From contig NZ_BNBE01000001.1 in NCBI RefSeq assembly GCF_014654895.1, forward strand, positions 3,122,501 to 3,186,500: a stretch of DNA of 64,000 nt, given 5' to 3'. Under the pieces are notes generated by a model. It saw only the letters and a program-made list of their open reading frames with translations. It searched no databases and was not told the DNA's origin. Source of the stretch: Streptomyces filamentosus (lineage in GTDB: Bacteria > Actinomycetota > Actinomycetes > Streptomycetales > Streptomycetaceae). The position numbers were made by a program, and so were the translations under genes. Below, piece by piece: positions 19,331-29,153 of the stretch. The stretch's first letter is position 1, and every line of letters starts with the position of its first letter.

Positions 19331-21097
19331 TCAGAGGCGCTCGGGCGTCCGGATGCCCAGCAGGGCCATGCCCTGGTGGAGGGTGCGGGCCGTCAGGTCG
19401 CACAGGAAGAGGCGGTTCTCCGCGACCTCCTTCGGCGGCTCGGGCTTGATCACCGGGCACTGGTCGTAGAACGTCGTGTACAGCGACGCCAGCTGGTACA
19501 GGTACGCGGCCAGCTTGTGCGGGGCGTACTCGGCGGCGGCCTCGGCCACCGTCTCGCCGAACTGGTCCAGGTGCAGACCGAGCGCGCGCTCCGCCGGGGC
19601 CAGCTCCAGCTCCGGGTGGGCGAGCGCGGTGCGGTCGCCGGCCTTGCCGAAGATCGACTTGATGCGCGCGTACGCGTACTGGAGGTACACCGAGGTGTCG
19701 CCGTTGAGCGAGACCATCTGGTCCAGGTCGAACTTGTAGTCGCGGGCGGCCGACGTCGACAGGTCCGCGTACTTCACCGCGCCGATGCCGACCTGGGCGC
19801 CCCGCTCGGCGATCTCGGCCTCGGTCAGGTCGCGGGCCTTCTCGCGGACCACGGCCGAGGCCCGGTCGATCGCCTCGTCCAGCAGGTCCACCAGCCGGAC
19901 CGTCTCGCCCTCACGGGTCTTGAAGGGCTTGCCGTCCTTGCCGAGGACCGTGCCGAAGGCCAGCTGGACGGCCTTCACCTCGTCGTTCAGCCAGCCGGCC
20001 CGGCGGGCCGTCTCGAAGACCATCTTGAAGTGCAGCGACTGGCGGGCGTCCACCACGTACAGCAGCGAGGTCGCCTTCAGGTTCTGCACCCGGTCGCGGA
20101 TCGCGGACAGGTCCGTCGCCGCGTAGCCGAAGCCGCCGTCGGACTTCTGGACGATCAGCGGGACCGGGTTGCCGTCCGGGCCCTTCACGTCGTCGAAGAA
20201 CACGCAGAGCGCGCCCTCGGAGCGGACCGCCACGCCGGACTCCTCCAGGAGGCGGCACGTCTCCTGGAGCATGTCGTTGTAACCGGACTCGCCGACGACG
20301 TCGGGGTCGCGGATGTCCATGTCCAGCTTGTCGAAGACCGAGTAGAAGTAGATCTTCGACTCGTCGACGAACCGCTGCCACAGGGCGAGGGTCTCCTCGT
20401 CGCCGGCCTGGAGGTCGACCACGCGGGCGCGTGCCCGGGTCTTGAACCCCTCGTCCGAGTCGAAGAGCGCGCGGGACGCCTTGTACAGCCGGTTCAGGTT
20501 CGACATGGCCTCCTCGCCGGAGACCTCCGCGCCGTCCCCCTCGTGGTCCAGCTCGTGCGGGTGCTCGATCAGGTACTGGATGAGCATGCCGAACTGGGTG
20601 CCCCAGTCGCCGATGTGGTGCCTGCGGACCACGGTCTCGCCCGTGAACTCCAGGATCTCCACCATCGCCGCGCCGATCACCGCGGACCGCAGGTGGCCGA
20701 CGTGCATCTCCTTCGCCACGTTCGGCTGGGCGTAGTCGATGACCGTCGTGCCCGCCGCCTCGTTCAGCGGCACGCCGAGGCGCGCGTCGGCGGCGCGGGC
20801 CGCCAGCGTCTCCACGATGGCCGCGTCCGACACGGTGATGTTGAGGAAGCCGGGGCCGGAGACCTCGATCTCCTTCAGCACGTCGTTCGCCGGGATGGAC
20901 TCGACGACCTTCGTGGCCAGCTCGCGCGGGTTGCCCTTGAACCGCTTGGCCAGCGCCAGGATGCCGTTGGCCTGGAAGTCGGCCCGGTCGCTTCGTCGCA
21001 GCAGCGGGTCGGCGGAACCGGCCTCCGGCAGGGCTGCCGAGAGGCCTTCCGCGAGGCGCTGCTGCACGGTCGAAGCGAGGGAAGGGACCGAGGCCAT
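19331..21097 (-). CDS. argS: arginyl-tRNA synthetase
   Basis: A 588-residue class I synthetase. It has an N-terminal additional domain (about 1-110) and the HIGH motif as [11 protein letters not shown] (residues 132-135). The ArgRS-specific [17 protein letters not shown] and the DALR anticodon-binding domain at the C-terminus ([16 protein letters not shown] end) complete it. As in most ArgRS, a clear KMSKS is absent. ATG 21097 is the family start; a longer in-frame start at 21175 would add an unrelated peptide. It is divergent from lysS across a 232-base region. Confidence 0.97.
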   Translation of the reverse strand: MASVPSLASTVQQRLAEGLSAALPEAGSADPLLRRSDRADFQANGILALAKRFKGNPRELATKVVESIPANDVLKEIEVSGPGFLNITVSDAAIVETLAARAADARLGVPLNEAAGTTVIDYAQPNVAKEMHVGHLRSAVIGAAMVEILEFTGETVVRRHHIGDWGTQFGMLIQYLIEHPHELDHEGDGAEVSGEEAMSNLNRLYKASRALFDSDEGFKTRARARVVDLQAGDEETLALWQRFVDESKIYFYSVFDKLDMDIRDPDVVGESGYNDMLQETCRLLEESGVAVRSEGALCVFFDDVKGPDGNPVPLIVQKSDGGFGYAATDLSAIRDRVQNLKATSLLYVVDARQSLHFKMVFETARRAGWLNDEVKAVQLAFGTVLGKDGKPFKTREGETVRLVDLLDEAIDRASAVVREKARDLTEAEIAERGAQVGIGAVKYADLSTSAARDYKFDLDQMVSLNGDTSVYLQYAYARIKSIFGKAGDRTALAHPELELAPAERALGLHLDQFGETVAEAAAEYAPHKLAAYLYQLASLYTTFYDQCPVIKPEPPKEVAENRLFLCDLTARTLHQGMALLGIRTPERL

Positions 21098-21191
21098 GAG
21101 CTTCCGTTCCTGTTGTGTCGTGTCCGGGTGTCCCGGTGGTCTATATCGCTTGTCAAGTGTCCCATGGGCGGGCAACGTGTTTTCCCCGCCT

Positions 21192-21240
21192 GTGGACGAC
21201 CGGGGTTTCCCGCCCGTGGACGACCCCGCCTGTGGACAAC
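21192..21240 (+). promoter_or_regulatory. cluster of three DnaA-box-like sequences
   Basis: In the argS-lysS intergenic region TGTGGACGA (21192-21200), CGTGGACGA (21216-21224) and TGTGGACAA (21232-21240) lie in the same orientation. The last is a perfect complement of the DnaA box TTGTCCACA; the others differ by one and two bases. They could bind DnaA and affect either gene, or titrate DnaA. This is not oriC, since no dnaA or dnaN is nearby. Confidence 0.5.
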
Positions 21241-21329
21241 CTCGGAGTGCGTCGTTCCGTCTGGGAGAATGGAAGGCGCAAGGCTTCGAGGCATTCCCGT
21301 AAGAATCCGGAAAGAAGGACGTACCGACC

Positions 21330-23051
21330 GTGGCTCAGAGCAGCACCGAGACCGACTGGGTCTCCCGTTTCGCGGACGAGGTCATCACCGAGTCGGAGCG
21401 ACGTGCGCCTGGCAAACCGGTCGTCGTCGCCTCCGGCCTCTCCCCCTCCGGCCCGATCCACCTCGGCAACCTCCGCGAGGTCATGACCCCGCACCTGGTC
21501 GCCGACGAGATCCGCCGCCGCGGGTACGCCGTCCGGCACCTCATCTCGTGGGACGACTACGACCGCTACCGCAAGGTGCCGAACGGCATCGAGGGCATCG
21601 ACGCGAGCTGGGCCGAGCACATCGGCAAGCCGCTGACCTCGGTCCCGGCCCCCGCCGGCTCGCCCCACGCCAACTGGGCCGAGCACTTCAAGGCCGCCAT
21701 GATCGACGCCCTGGACGAGCTCGGCGTCGAGTACGAGCCGATCAGCCAGACCGAGCAGTACACCTCCGGCGTCTACCGTGAGCAGATCCTGCACGCCATG
21801 CGCCGCCGCGGCGACATCGACGCCATCCTCGACCAGTACCGGACGAAGAAGGCCCCCAAGAAGCAGTCCCAGAAGCCGGTCGACGAGGCCGAGCTGGAGG
21901 CCGCCGAGGGCTCCGGCGCGGCCGGCGAGGACGACGGCTCCGGCGGCGACGCCGGCTACTTCCCGTACAAGCCCTACTGCGGGCAGTGCGAGAAGGACCT
22001 CACCGTCGTCACCTCCTACGACGACGACACCACCGAGCTCAGCTACACCTGCTCCTCCTGCGGCTTCGCCGAGACCGTGAAGCTCAGCGAGTTCAACCGC
22101 GGCAAGCTGGTGTGGAAGGTCGACTGGCCCATGCGCTGGGCCTACGAGGGCGTCATCTTCGAGCCCTCCGGCGTCGACCACTCCTCGCCCGGCTCCTCCT
22201 TCCAGGTCGGCGGCCAGATCGTCGGCATCTTCGACGGCGTGCAGCCCATCGGCCCCATGTACGCCTTCGTCGGCATCAGCGGCATGGCCAAGATGTCCTC
22301 CTCCAAGGGAGGCGTCCCCACCGCCGCCGACGCGCTGGAGATCATGGAGCCGCAGCTGCTCCGCTGGCTCTACGCCCGCCGCAGGCCCAACCAGTCCTTC
22401 AAGATCGCCTTCGACCAGGAGATCCAGCGGCTCTACGACGAGTGGGACAAGCTGGAGGCCAAGGTCGCCGACGGCACCGTCCTGCCCGCCGACGCCGCCG
22501 CCCACGCGCGTGCGGCCCGCACCGCGGCCGGCGAGCTCCCGCGCACCCCGCGCCCGCTCCCGTACCGCACGCTGGCCTCGGTCGTCGACATCACGGCCGG
22601 CCACGACGAGCAGACCCTCCGGATCCTCACCGACCTGGACCCGGAGCACCCGGTCGCCTCGCTCGACGAGGTCCGGCCGCGCCTCGACCGCGCCGAGAAC
22701 TGGATCACCACCCAGGTCCCGGCCGACCAGCGCACCATCGTCCGCGAGGAGCCCGACGCCGAGACCCTCGGCTCCCTCGACGACGAGGGCCGCGAGTCGC
22801 TCCGGCTGCTCCTGGAGGGCCTCGACAGCCACTGGTCGCTCGACGGCCTCACGACGCTCGTCTACGGCGTCCCGAAGGTCATGGCCGGTCTCACCCCCGA
22901 GGCCAAGCCGACGCCCGAGCTGAAGGTCGCCCAGCGCTCCTTCTTCGCCCTGCTCTACAAGCTCCTCGTGAGCCGCGAGACGGGCCCGCGCCTGCCCACC
23001 CTGCTCCTCGCCGTGGGCGCGGACCGGGTCCGCAAGCTGCTCGGCGCGTGA
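21330..23051 (+). CDS. lysS: lysyl-tRNA synthetase, class I
   Basis: A 573-residue class I (archaeal-type) LysRS, structurally unlike the common class II enzyme. It has the HIGH-like PIHLGN at residues 42-47 and KMSSSK at 321-326. A zinc-ribbon-like insert has two CxxC pairs (YCGQCEK and CSSCG). A Gly/Asp-rich insertion lies near residues 190-212. GTG 21330 follows GAAGGAC. It is divergent from argS and is followed by a strong hairpin. Confidence 0.95.
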   Translation: MAQSSTETDWVSRFADEVITESERRAPGKPVVVASGLSPSGPIHLGNLREVMTPHLVADEIRRRGYAVRHLISWDDYDRYRKVPNGIEGIDASWAEHIGKPLTSVPAPAGSPHANWAEHFKAAMIDALDELGVEYEPISQTEQYTSGVYREQILHAMRRRGDIDAILDQYRTKKAPKKQSQKPVDEAELEAAEGSGAAGEDDGSGGDAGYFPYKPYCGQCEKDLTVVTSYDDDTTELSYTCSSCGFAETVKLSEFNRGKLVWKVDWPMRWAYEGVIFEPSGVDHSSPGSSFQVGGQIVGIFDGVQPIGPMYAFVGISGMAKMSSSKGGVPTAADALEIMEPQLLRWLYARRRPNQSFKIAFDQEIQRLYDEWDKLEAKVADGTVLPADAAAHARAARTAAGELPRTPRPLPYRTLASVVDITAGHDEQTLRILTDLDPEHPVASLDEVRPRLDRAENWITTQVPADQRTIVREEPDAETLGSLDDEGRESLRLLLEGLDSHWSLDGLTTLVYGVPKVMAGLTPEAKPTPELKVAQRSFFALLYKLLVSRETGPRLPTLLLAVGADRVRKLLGA

Positions 23052-23058
23052 GCTGACG

Positions 23059-23104
23059 CACGCCGAAGGGCCGCCCCCGGGATCGGGGGCGGCCCTTCGG
23101 CGTG
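23059..23104. terminator. terminator after lysS
   Basis: A near-perfect 21-bp stem (arms 23059-23079 and 23084-23104) with a GGAT loop lies 8 bases after the lysS stop. It sits before the converging DUF2637 gene and may serve both. Confidence 0.88.
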
Positions 23105-23186
23105 GACGGGGCGGGTCAGGAGGGACGGGAGGGGCTCAGGAGGAGGACACCGGAGGGCGGCTCCGGGCAGGACCCCGGAGGGCCGG

Positions 23187-24566
23187 TCAGGAGGGGTCGT
23201 ACTCCACCAGGTCCTGCTGGACGCGCTCCTGGACCTCCGGCGTCACCAGTTCGAGCAGGTCGGCCTGGGGCGCCGGGAGGTGCTGGAAGCCGTACACGTC
23301 CGCCACCATCTGGTCCAGCTCGAACGGCGTGGGGAAGCGGTCGTTCTCCTGCACGAAGGCGTACATCACCTTGTAGGCGATCTCCCGGAACTCCTCCATC
23401 TGCGGATCGGGTTCCTGGCTCGGGTCGGGCTGCTGGAGCACCCCGAACAGCTCGGGACCCGCCTGCTCGCCCTCCACCGGGTGGGCGTCGCCGGGGATGG
23501 CCTCCGCGAGGTTCGCCGGGGCGCCCTCCTGGAAGCCTTCCGGAGCGGCTTCCCCGACGGCTTCCTGGGCGCCTTCCGGGAGGTCCCCCGGTTCCGTGGG
23601 CTGCGCGGTGTACGTGCCGCCGTACCCCTCCGGGGTGACCTGCTGGGCGTCGAACCAGGGACTCTCGTGGTTCGGCTGAGGCTGGGGGGAAGGCTGGGCC
23701 TGCTGGGGCACCGGGACGGGCTGCGCCACCGGCTGCCGGCCCTGCGGCTGCGGCTGCTGCTGGGCCGGGACCGGGGCCGGGGCGAGCTCCTGGACCGCCG
23801 TCGGCGCCTGGACCACGACCGGGGCCGGAGCCGGGGCCGGTTGCAGGGCCGCGTTCGGGTTCGGGGGCAGCAGGGCGGGCTCGACGCCCGCCGCCGCGAG
23901 GCCCGCCGGGGCCGTCTCCGCGAGCGGGACGCCGTACCGGGCGAGACGCAGCGGCATCAGCGCCTCCACCGGCGCCTTGCGCCGCCAGCCGCGCCCGAAC
24001 CGGGCCTGGAGCCTGGCCTGGTAGATCAGCCGCTCCTGCTCCAGCTTGATCACCTGGTCGTACGAGCGCAGCTCCCACAGCTTCATCCGCCGCCACAGCC
24101 GGAACGTCGGCACCGGCGACAGCAGCCAGCGGGTCAGCCGCACCCCCTCCATGTGCTTGTCCGCGGTGATGTCCGCGATCCGGCCCACCGCGTGCCGCGC
24201 CGCCTCGACCGACACCACGAACAGCACGGGGATGACCGCGTGCATGCCCACGCCCAGCGGGTCCGGCCAGGCCGCCGCGCCGTTGAACGCGATCGTCGCC
24301 GCCGTCAGGATCCACGCCGTCTGCCGCAGCAGCGGGAACGGGATCCGCAGCCACGTCAGCAGCAGGTCCAGGGCGAGCAGCACACAGATGCCCGCGTCGA
24401 TGCCGATCGGGAAGAAGTACGAGAACGTACCGAAGCCCTTGTGCACGGCAAGCTCGCGCACGGCCGCGTACGAACCCGCGAAACCGATCCCCGCGATGAT
24501 CACCGCGCCGCCGATGACGAGGCCGATGAGTATGCGGTGTGTGCGTGTCAGCTCCATCGCGGCCAC
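23187..24566 (-). CDS. DUF2637 domain-containing membrane protein
   Basis: A 459-residue protein. The first about 130 residues contain four hydrophobic helices, the DUF2637 domain (IGIDAGICVLLALDL, VIPVLFVVSVEAARHAVGR). A basic amphipathic segment follows (LWRRMKLWELRSYDQV), then a very Pro/Gln/Glu-rich linker (about 230-390). A C-terminal helical domain ends YGFQHLPAP and LEYDPS-like sequence. DUF2637 proteins resemble SpdB-type plasmid spread proteins, but the role is unknown. GTG 24566 has GGAGGGG seven bases upstream; ATG 24557 is the alternative. Confidence 0.85.
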   Translation of the reverse strand: MAAMELTRTHRILIGLVIGGAVIIAGIGFAGSYAAVRELAVHKGFGTFSYFFPIGIDAGICVLLALDLLLTWLRIPFPLLRQTAWILTAATIAFNGAAAWPDPLGVGMHAVIPVLFVVSVEAARHAVGRIADITADKHMEGVRLTRWLLSPVPTFRLWRRMKLWELRSYDQVIKLEQERLIYQARLQARFGRGWRRKAPVEALMPLRLARYGVPLAETAPAGLAAAGVEPALLPPNPNAALQPAPAPAPVVVQAPTAVQELAPAPVPAQQQPQPQGRQPVAQPVPVPQQAQPSPQPQPNHESPWFDAQQVTPEGYGGTYTAQPTEPGDLPEGAQEAVGEAAPEGFQEGAPANLAEAIPGDAHPVEGEQAGPELFGVLQQPDPSQEPDPQMEEFREIAYKVMYAFVQENDRFPTPFELDQMVADVYGFQHLPAPQADLLELVTPEVQERVQQDLVEYDPS

Positions 24567-24618
24567 CCGCGATCCCCTCCCGTGATTCGACGTCTCGCGG
24601 CCCCAGAGTGGCACACAT

Positions 24619-24658
24619 GAACGAAGCCCGGCCCCCTGGGGAGGGCCGGGCTCCGTTC
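24619..24658 (-). terminator. terminator after the lipoprotein gene
   Basis: A stem of about 15 bp (GAACG-AAGCCCGGCCC against GGGCCGGGCT-CGTTC) lies downstream of the minus-strand lipoprotein gene at 24725-25468 and before the DUF2637 gene. Confidence 0.8.
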
Positions 24659-24724
24659 GCGCGTGCCTGTCTGTGTTGATTTGTGGGTGATCCGTGTCCC
24701 CGTCCGCCCGGCGGACGGGTGCGG

Positions 24725-25468
24725 CTACTTGTTGGCCGCGGCCACGGCGGCGACCGCTTCCTTCGCCGCCTTCGTCGCGCCCTCGACGATCTTCTTCGCA
24801 TCCGGCGTCGGCGCGCCCGCGTACCCGGCGCCGTTGTACGACAGCAGCACCAGCACGTTGCCCGTGCGCGCCACGATCGACGCGTACACGAAGTCCTCGT
24901 CGGTCTTCCTCACCGTGTACGTGACGGTCTTCGCCTCGTCGCCGATGCCCGTCGCCGAGGTCGTGGCCAGCTTCTTCGCGCCCGTGGTGGCCTGGACCTT
25001 GCCGAGTTCCTTGGCGAGGTTCTCCTGCGCCCGCTCCTGGCCGCTGCCCAGCGAGACCTCGGAGTCGTAGCGGTAGAACGACACGTCCAGCCAGCGGTAC
25101 TGCGAGCCCTTGACGCCCTTGTCCTCCAGGCCGTTCCACGAGCAGCCGGCGCGGTGCGACAGGTCGGAGGAGGCCGCGGCCGTCCCCTTCGCGTTCTTCG
25201 CCTTCGGCACCAGCGAGGACGTCGTCTTCGCCGTGAGCGCCTTGCACGCCTGCGGGAGCTCCGCGAACTTCGCGGGCTCGACGGTCGGCGTCGGCGAAGG
25301 GGTCGCCGACGCGGTCGCGGTCGCCGTGCCCTTCGCAGCGGCGTCCCCGGCCCCGCCGCCACTGCCGCCGTCGCTGCCCGAGTCCGAGGAGCAGCCGGCG
25401 ACGACGAGCATCACCGGGAGGGCGGCGCAGGCGAGGATGCGGGTGAGTCGCGGAGCTGATCGCTGCAT
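24725..25468 (-). CDS. DUF3558-like lipoprotein
   Basis: A 247-residue predicted lipoprotein. Signal peptide MQRSAPRLTRILACAALP is followed by the lipobox VAGC, so acylation is at about Cys26. A Gly/Ser/Thr-rich spacer follows, then a folded domain with two Cys (LPQACKAL and RAGCSW) and DEAKTVTYTVRK, as in actinobacterial DUF3558 lipoproteins. ATG 25468 has GAAGGAA upstream. It lies beside a second such lipoprotein in the same direction, 113 bases apart. The function is unknown. Confidence 0.85.
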   Translation of the reverse strand: MQRSAPRLTRILACAALPVMLVVAGCSSDSGSDGGSGGGAGDAAAKGTATATASATPSPTPTVEPAKFAELPQACKALTAKTTSSLVPKAKNAKGTAAASSDLSHRAGCSWNGLEDKGVKGSQYRWLDVSFYRYDSEVSLGSGQERAQENLAKELGKVQATTGAKKLATTSATGIGDEAKTVTYTVRKTDEDFVYASIVARTGNVLVLLSYNGAGYAGAPTPDAKKIVEGATKAAKEAVAAVAAANK

Positions 25469-25581
25469 GGTTCCTTCAGTCGCTTGTCGTACGGCGGCGC
25501 CGGACGGCGGCCCTGGGTACGCCGACACGTTACGTGGTCCCCCCGCCGCCCGGGGGGTCGTGCGGGGCGCGGGACGGCGGG

Positions 25582-26475
25582 CTACTCCTCCAGCCGGTCG
25601 GCCAGCAGCCGGGCCAGGTTCTGGGCCCTGTCCTGCAGTTCCTTGCTGTCCGGGGCCGCCACGGAACCCGTCGTCCGCTGCTGGTACTCGACGGTCACGA
25701 TCACGTTCGATGTGCGGAACACCACGCTCACGACCCGCTGGTGGCCGTTCGCGCTGGCCGGTCCGAGGGTGTCGTCGACGAACGCGATGTCGCCGAGGCC
25801 GCTCAGCAGGCGCGGCTCCAGACCGGTCGTGGCCGGGGCGGAGGGGGTGGCGGGGGTGGTCGCGGGAGCGGTGGTCCCGCCGTCCGAGGGGTTCCCGGAC
25901 GGGGTGCCCGTCGGCGCGGTGGTGGCCGAGGCGGGGGACACGGTGCCGGTGGGGGCGGTGGTGCCCGCGGGGGGCGTGGGGGTGGGCGTGGGCGTCGCCG
26001 GCACGGGGATCTTGGCCGCGAGCTGCTTGCGGACGTACACCTCCTGGGCGCGCGCGGCGTCGCTCACCGTGGGGTCGTACGAGACGACCCGCTCCACGTC
26101 GAGCACCAGCCGGTGCGACCCGTCGTCGGTGTCCGCGCTCCAGGCGCAGCCCACGCGCCGGTCGGTGTCGTACGTGACGGCCGCCGTGCCCCGGAACGCC
26201 TTGGCGCGGTCGGCGTCGGCCAGCGAGGCCGTGCCGGGGAGCAGGTCGCGGAGGGTGGTCTGCGGGACGGCACCGCAGGGCTCGAAGAGCGTGCGGTAGC
26301 GGCCGGGGGGCGCGACGGGCGCCGCGGCGGCACCCGCCTTCGCGTCGATCGTGACCCCCTCCGGGGAGTCCGCCGCCGAGCAGCCCGTCAGGGCACCGAG
26401 CGCGACGGCGAGCCCGGCACCGAGACCGAGCAGGGTGCCGGGGGCGCGGCCGGGTGAGTACCTCTTTCGCTGCAC
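25582..26475 (-). CDS. DUF3558-like lipoprotein
   Basis: A 297-residue predicted lipoprotein. Signal peptide QRKRYSPGRAPGTLLGLG leads to lipobox LTGC. The layout matches its downstream neighbour: LFEPCGAVP and RVGCAWSADT provide two Cys, but here a Thr/Pro/Ala-rich linker of about 70 residues splits the domain, and the end resembles the neighbour's. The GTG start (26475) follows GGGAG. The pair probably arose by duplication and divergence. Confidence 0.83.
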   Translation of the reverse strand: MQRKRYSPGRAPGTLLGLGAGLAVALGALTGCSAADSPEGVTIDAKAGAAAAPVAPPGRYRTLFEPCGAVPQTTLRDLLPGTASLADADRAKAFRGTAAVTYDTDRRVGCAWSADTDDGSHRLVLDVERVVSYDPTVSDAARAQEVYVRKQLAAKIPVPATPTPTPTPPAGTTAPTGTVSPASATTAPTGTPSGNPSDGGTTAPATTPATPSAPATTGLEPRLLSGLGDIAFVDDTLGPASANGHQRVVSVVFRTSNVIVTVEYQQRTTGSVAAPDSKELQDRAQNLARLLADRLEE

Positions 26476-26519
26476 CGTCCCCGACTCCCTTCTCCTGAAG
26501 TCTTCCCGAAAACTGTTTG

Positions 26520-26536
26520 CCGCCCTCTGAGGGCGG
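26520..26536. repeat. inverted repeat between the lipoprotein and rtcB genes
   Basis: CCGCCCTC and GAGGGCGG form a compact dyad around one base in the divergent promoter region between the lipoprotein gene and rtcB. It may be an operator; there is no other support. Confidence 0.45.
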
Positions 26537-26648
26537 ATGGACACAATGTCTATCGCACGCACTGCCGTTGATGCCGGTCCGCCGTCACCTGTACGGGCTT
26601 TGGCTCCGGTTTTTGCGTTATCGGACTTTTCGGGGGAATCGAGGGAGT

Positions 26649-27842
26649 ATGTCGTACGTAGAGGTACCGGGGGCGCGGGTGCCCATCCGGATGTGGGCCG
26701 ATCCTTCCACGGTGGAGGGCGGCGCGATGCAGCAGCTGCACAACGTGGCGACGCTGCCGTGGATCAAGGGCCTCGCGGTCATGCCGGACGTGCACTACGG
26801 CAAGGGCGCCACGGTCGGCTCGGTCATCGCCATGCAGGACGCGGTCTGCCCGGCGGCGGTCGGCGTGGACATCGGCTGCGGCATGTCCGCCGTGAAGACC
26901 TCCCTGACCGCGAACGACCTCCCGGGCGACCTCTCCCGCCTCCGCTCCAAGATCGAACAGGCCATCCCCGTCGGCCGCGGCATGCACCGCGAGGAGGTCG
27001 ACCCGAAGCGGCTCTACCAGTTCCCGACCGGCGGCTGGGACGACTTCTGGTCGCGCTTCGACGGGGTGGCGGACGCGGTGAAGTTCCGGCGGGACCGGGC
27101 CGCGCTCCAGATCGGCACGCTCGGCTCGGGAAACCACTTCGTGGAGTTCTGTATCGATACGTCCGGTTCGGTGTGGCTCATGCTGCACTCGGGGTCCCGG
27201 AACATCGGCAAGGAACTCGCCGAGCACCACATCGGCGTGGCGCAGAAGCTGCCGCACAACCAGGGGCTCGTCGACCGGGACCTCGCCGTCTTCGTCGCGG
27301 ACACCCCGCAGATGGCGGCCTACCGGCACGACCTCTTCTGGGCGCAGGAGTACGCGAAGTACAACCGCGCGATCATGATGGCGCTCTTCCAGGAGGTCGT
27401 CCGCAGGGAGTTCCGGAAGGCGAAGGTGAGCTTCGAGCCGGTGATCTCCTGCCACCACAACTACGTGGCGGAGGAGCGGTACGAGGGGATGGACCTGCTC
27501 GTGACCCGCAAGGGCGCGATCCGGGCCGGCTCCGGGGAGTTCGGGATCATCCCCGGCTCGATGGGCACCGGTTCGTACATCGTGAAGGGCCTGGGGAACG
27601 CGGCCTCGTTCAACTCGGCCTCGCACGGCGCCGGCCGGAAGATGAGCCGGAGCGCGGCGAAGCGGCGCTTCACGACGCGGGACCTGGAGGAGCAGACGCG
27701 GGGCGTGGAGTGCCGCAAGGACTCCGGTGTCGTGGACGAGATCCCCGGCGCGTACAAGCCGATCGAGAAGGTCATCGAGCGGCAGACGGACCTCGTGGAG
27801 GTCGTCGCCAAGCTGAAGCAGGTCATCTGCGTGAAGGGCTGA
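26649..27842 (+). CDS. rtcB: RNA ligase RtcB family protein
   Basis: A 397-residue GTP- and Mn2+-dependent RNA ligase that joins 2',3'-cyclic phosphate or 3'-phosphate ends to 5'-OH ends. Metal-site residues lie in MPDVHYGKG and VGVDIGCGMS (D74, C77), then GTLGSGNHFVEF and LHSGSRNIG. The guanylylated His is H326 in SHGAGRKMSRS. Archaease and rtcA are not adjacent. ATG 26649 has GAGGGAG close upstream. Its natural substrate here (damaged tRNA, rRNA or mRNA) is not indicated. Confidence 0.94.
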   Translation: MSYVEVPGARVPIRMWADPSTVEGGAMQQLHNVATLPWIKGLAVMPDVHYGKGATVGSVIAMQDAVCPAAVGVDIGCGMSAVKTSLTANDLPGDLSRLRSKIEQAIPVGRGMHREEVDPKRLYQFPTGGWDDFWSRFDGVADAVKFRRDRAALQIGTLGSGNHFVEFCIDTSGSVWLMLHSGSRNIGKELAEHHIGVAQKLPHNQGLVDRDLAVFVADTPQMAAYRHDLFWAQEYAKYNRAIMMALFQEVVRREFRKAKVSFEPVISCHHNYVAEERYEGMDLLVTRKGAIRAGSGEFGIIPGSMGTGSYIVKGLGNAASFNSASHGAGRKMSRSAAKRRFTTRDLEEQTRGVECRKDSGVVDEIPGAYKPIEKVIERQTDLVEVVAKLKQVICVKG

Positions 27843-27879
27843 GCGGTCGCGGGCCGAAGGGCCGGTGGGCCGAGCCGTC

Positions 27880-27912
27880 GGAGGGGCCGGGTGCGTCGCA
27901 CCCGGCCCTTCC
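27880..27912. terminator. bidirectional terminator between rtcB and the SDR gene
   Basis: A 15-bp stem (arms 27880-27894 and 27898-27912, with one G-T pair) with a 3-base loop lies between convergent genes, ending 10 bases before the SDR stop. Confidence 0.85.
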
Positions 27913-27922
27913 GCGCGTCCGG

Positions 27923-28684
27923 TCAGGCCTGCGGCTCGCGGTGGAGCTTGGTGTTGGATGCCTGGGCGCGGGGGCGGACGACCAGGAGGTCGATGTTGAC
28001 GTGCGGGGGGCGGGTGCAGGCCCAGGTGATGGTGTCGGCGACGTCGTCGGCGGTGAGGGGGGCGGCCACGCCGTCGTAGACCTTGGCGGCGCGGTCGGTG
28101 TCGCCGCGGAAGCGGGTGGTGGCGAACTCCTCGGTCTTGACCAGGCCGGGGGCGATCTCGATGACGCGGACCGGGGTGCCGACGATCTCCAGGCGGAGGG
28201 TCTCGGCGAGGACGCGGGCGCCGTTCTTGGCGGCGACGTAGCCGGCGCCGCCCTCGTAGGTGCCGTGGCCCGCGGTGGAGGAGAGGACGACGACGGTGCC
28301 GTCGCCGCTCGCGGTGAGCGCGGGCAGGAGGGCCTGGGTCATGTGGAGGGTGCCGAGGACGTTGACCTCGTACATGCGGCGCCAGTCCTCGGGGTCGCCG
28401 GTGGCGACGGGGTCGAGGCCGAGGGCGCCGCCGGCGTTGTTGACGAGGACGGCGAGGGAGCGGAAGGCGGTGGCGAACTCGTCGACGGCGGCGCGGTCGG
28501 TCACGTCGAGGGGGTACGCGGTGGCCTGGTGGCCGGCCTCGGTGATCTCGGCGGCGAGGGCCTCGATGCGGTCCTTGCGGCGGGCGGTGAGGACCACGCG
28601 GTAGCCGGCGGCGGCCAGCTGCCGGGCCGTGGCGGCGCCGATGCCGCTGCTCGCTCCGGTGACGACGGCGATGGGGGCGGACAT
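27923..28684 (-). CDS. SDR family oxidoreductase
   Basis: A 253-residue classical short-chain dehydrogenase, probably NADP-dependent. It has the cofactor motif TGASSGIG near residues 9-16, Arg residues after the second strand (LTARRKDR), and NNAGG in strand 4. The catalytic Ser is in VVLSSTAG and the YxxxK is YVAAK. It resembles YdfG-like enzymes of broad substrate range. ATG 28684 follows GAGGAG. It is downstream of the YnfA gene (56 bases) in the same direction. Confidence 0.9.
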   Translation of the reverse strand: MSAPIAVVTGASSGIGAATARQLAAAGYRVVLTARRKDRIEALAAEITEAGHQATAYPLDVTDRAAVDEFATAFRSLAVLVNNAGGALGLDPVATGDPEDWRRMYEVNVLGTLHMTQALLPALTASGDGTVVVLSSTAGHGTYEGGAGYVAAKNGARVLAETLRLEIVGTPVRVIEIAPGLVKTEEFATTRFRGDTDRAAKVYDGVAAPLTADDVADTITWACTRPPHVNIDLLVVRPRAQASNTKLHREPQA

Positions 28685-28740
28685 GGCGGAGACTCCTCGC
28701 ACAGGTGGTCGGTGGATGTGGTGGCCAGGATAGGCGGCGG

Positions 28741-29076
28741 TCAGCGGCCGCGCGGGGCGTACATGATCACGGCCATGCCGGCGAGGCAGACGAGGGCGCC
28801 GAGGACGTCCCAGCGGTCGGGCCGGTAGCCGTCGGCGACCATGCCCCAGGCGAGGGACCCGGCGACGAAGACGCCTCCGTAGGCGGCGAGGACGCGGCCG
28901 AACTCGGCGTCGGGCTGGAGGGTCGCGACGAAGCCGTAGAGCCCGAGGGCGAGGACGCCGCCCCCGATCCAGATCCATCCCCGGTGCTCGCGGACGCCCT
29001 GCCAGACGAGCCAGGCTCCTCCGATCTCGAAGAGCGCGGCGAGGACGAAGAGGGCGATGGAGCGGGTGGTCTGCAT
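28741..29076 (-). CDS. YnfA family membrane protein (UPF0060)
   Basis: A 111-residue protein with four transmembrane helices and the YnfA signature [24 protein letters not shown] and [13 protein letters not shown]. The family resembles small multidrug resistance transporters, but its role is not settled. Length and layout are normal. Confidence 0.9.
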   Translation of the reverse strand: MQTTRSIALFVLAALFEIGGAWLVWQGVREHRGWIWIGGGVLALGLYGFVATLQPDAEFGRVLAAYGGVFVAGSLAWGMVADGYRPDRWDVLGALVCLAGMAVIMYAPRGR

Positions 29077-29153
29077 GGGGGCAGGGTGCCATGGGGGACA
29101 CGCTGACTGACGGATTGTCAGAAAAGGTGATGATCTCTGGGTATTTTTGGCTT

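Noticed and set aside
21181..21260. Chromosomal replication origin
   Set aside because: Three DnaA-like boxes are far fewer than in a Streptomyces oriC, and neither dnaA nor dnaN is present.
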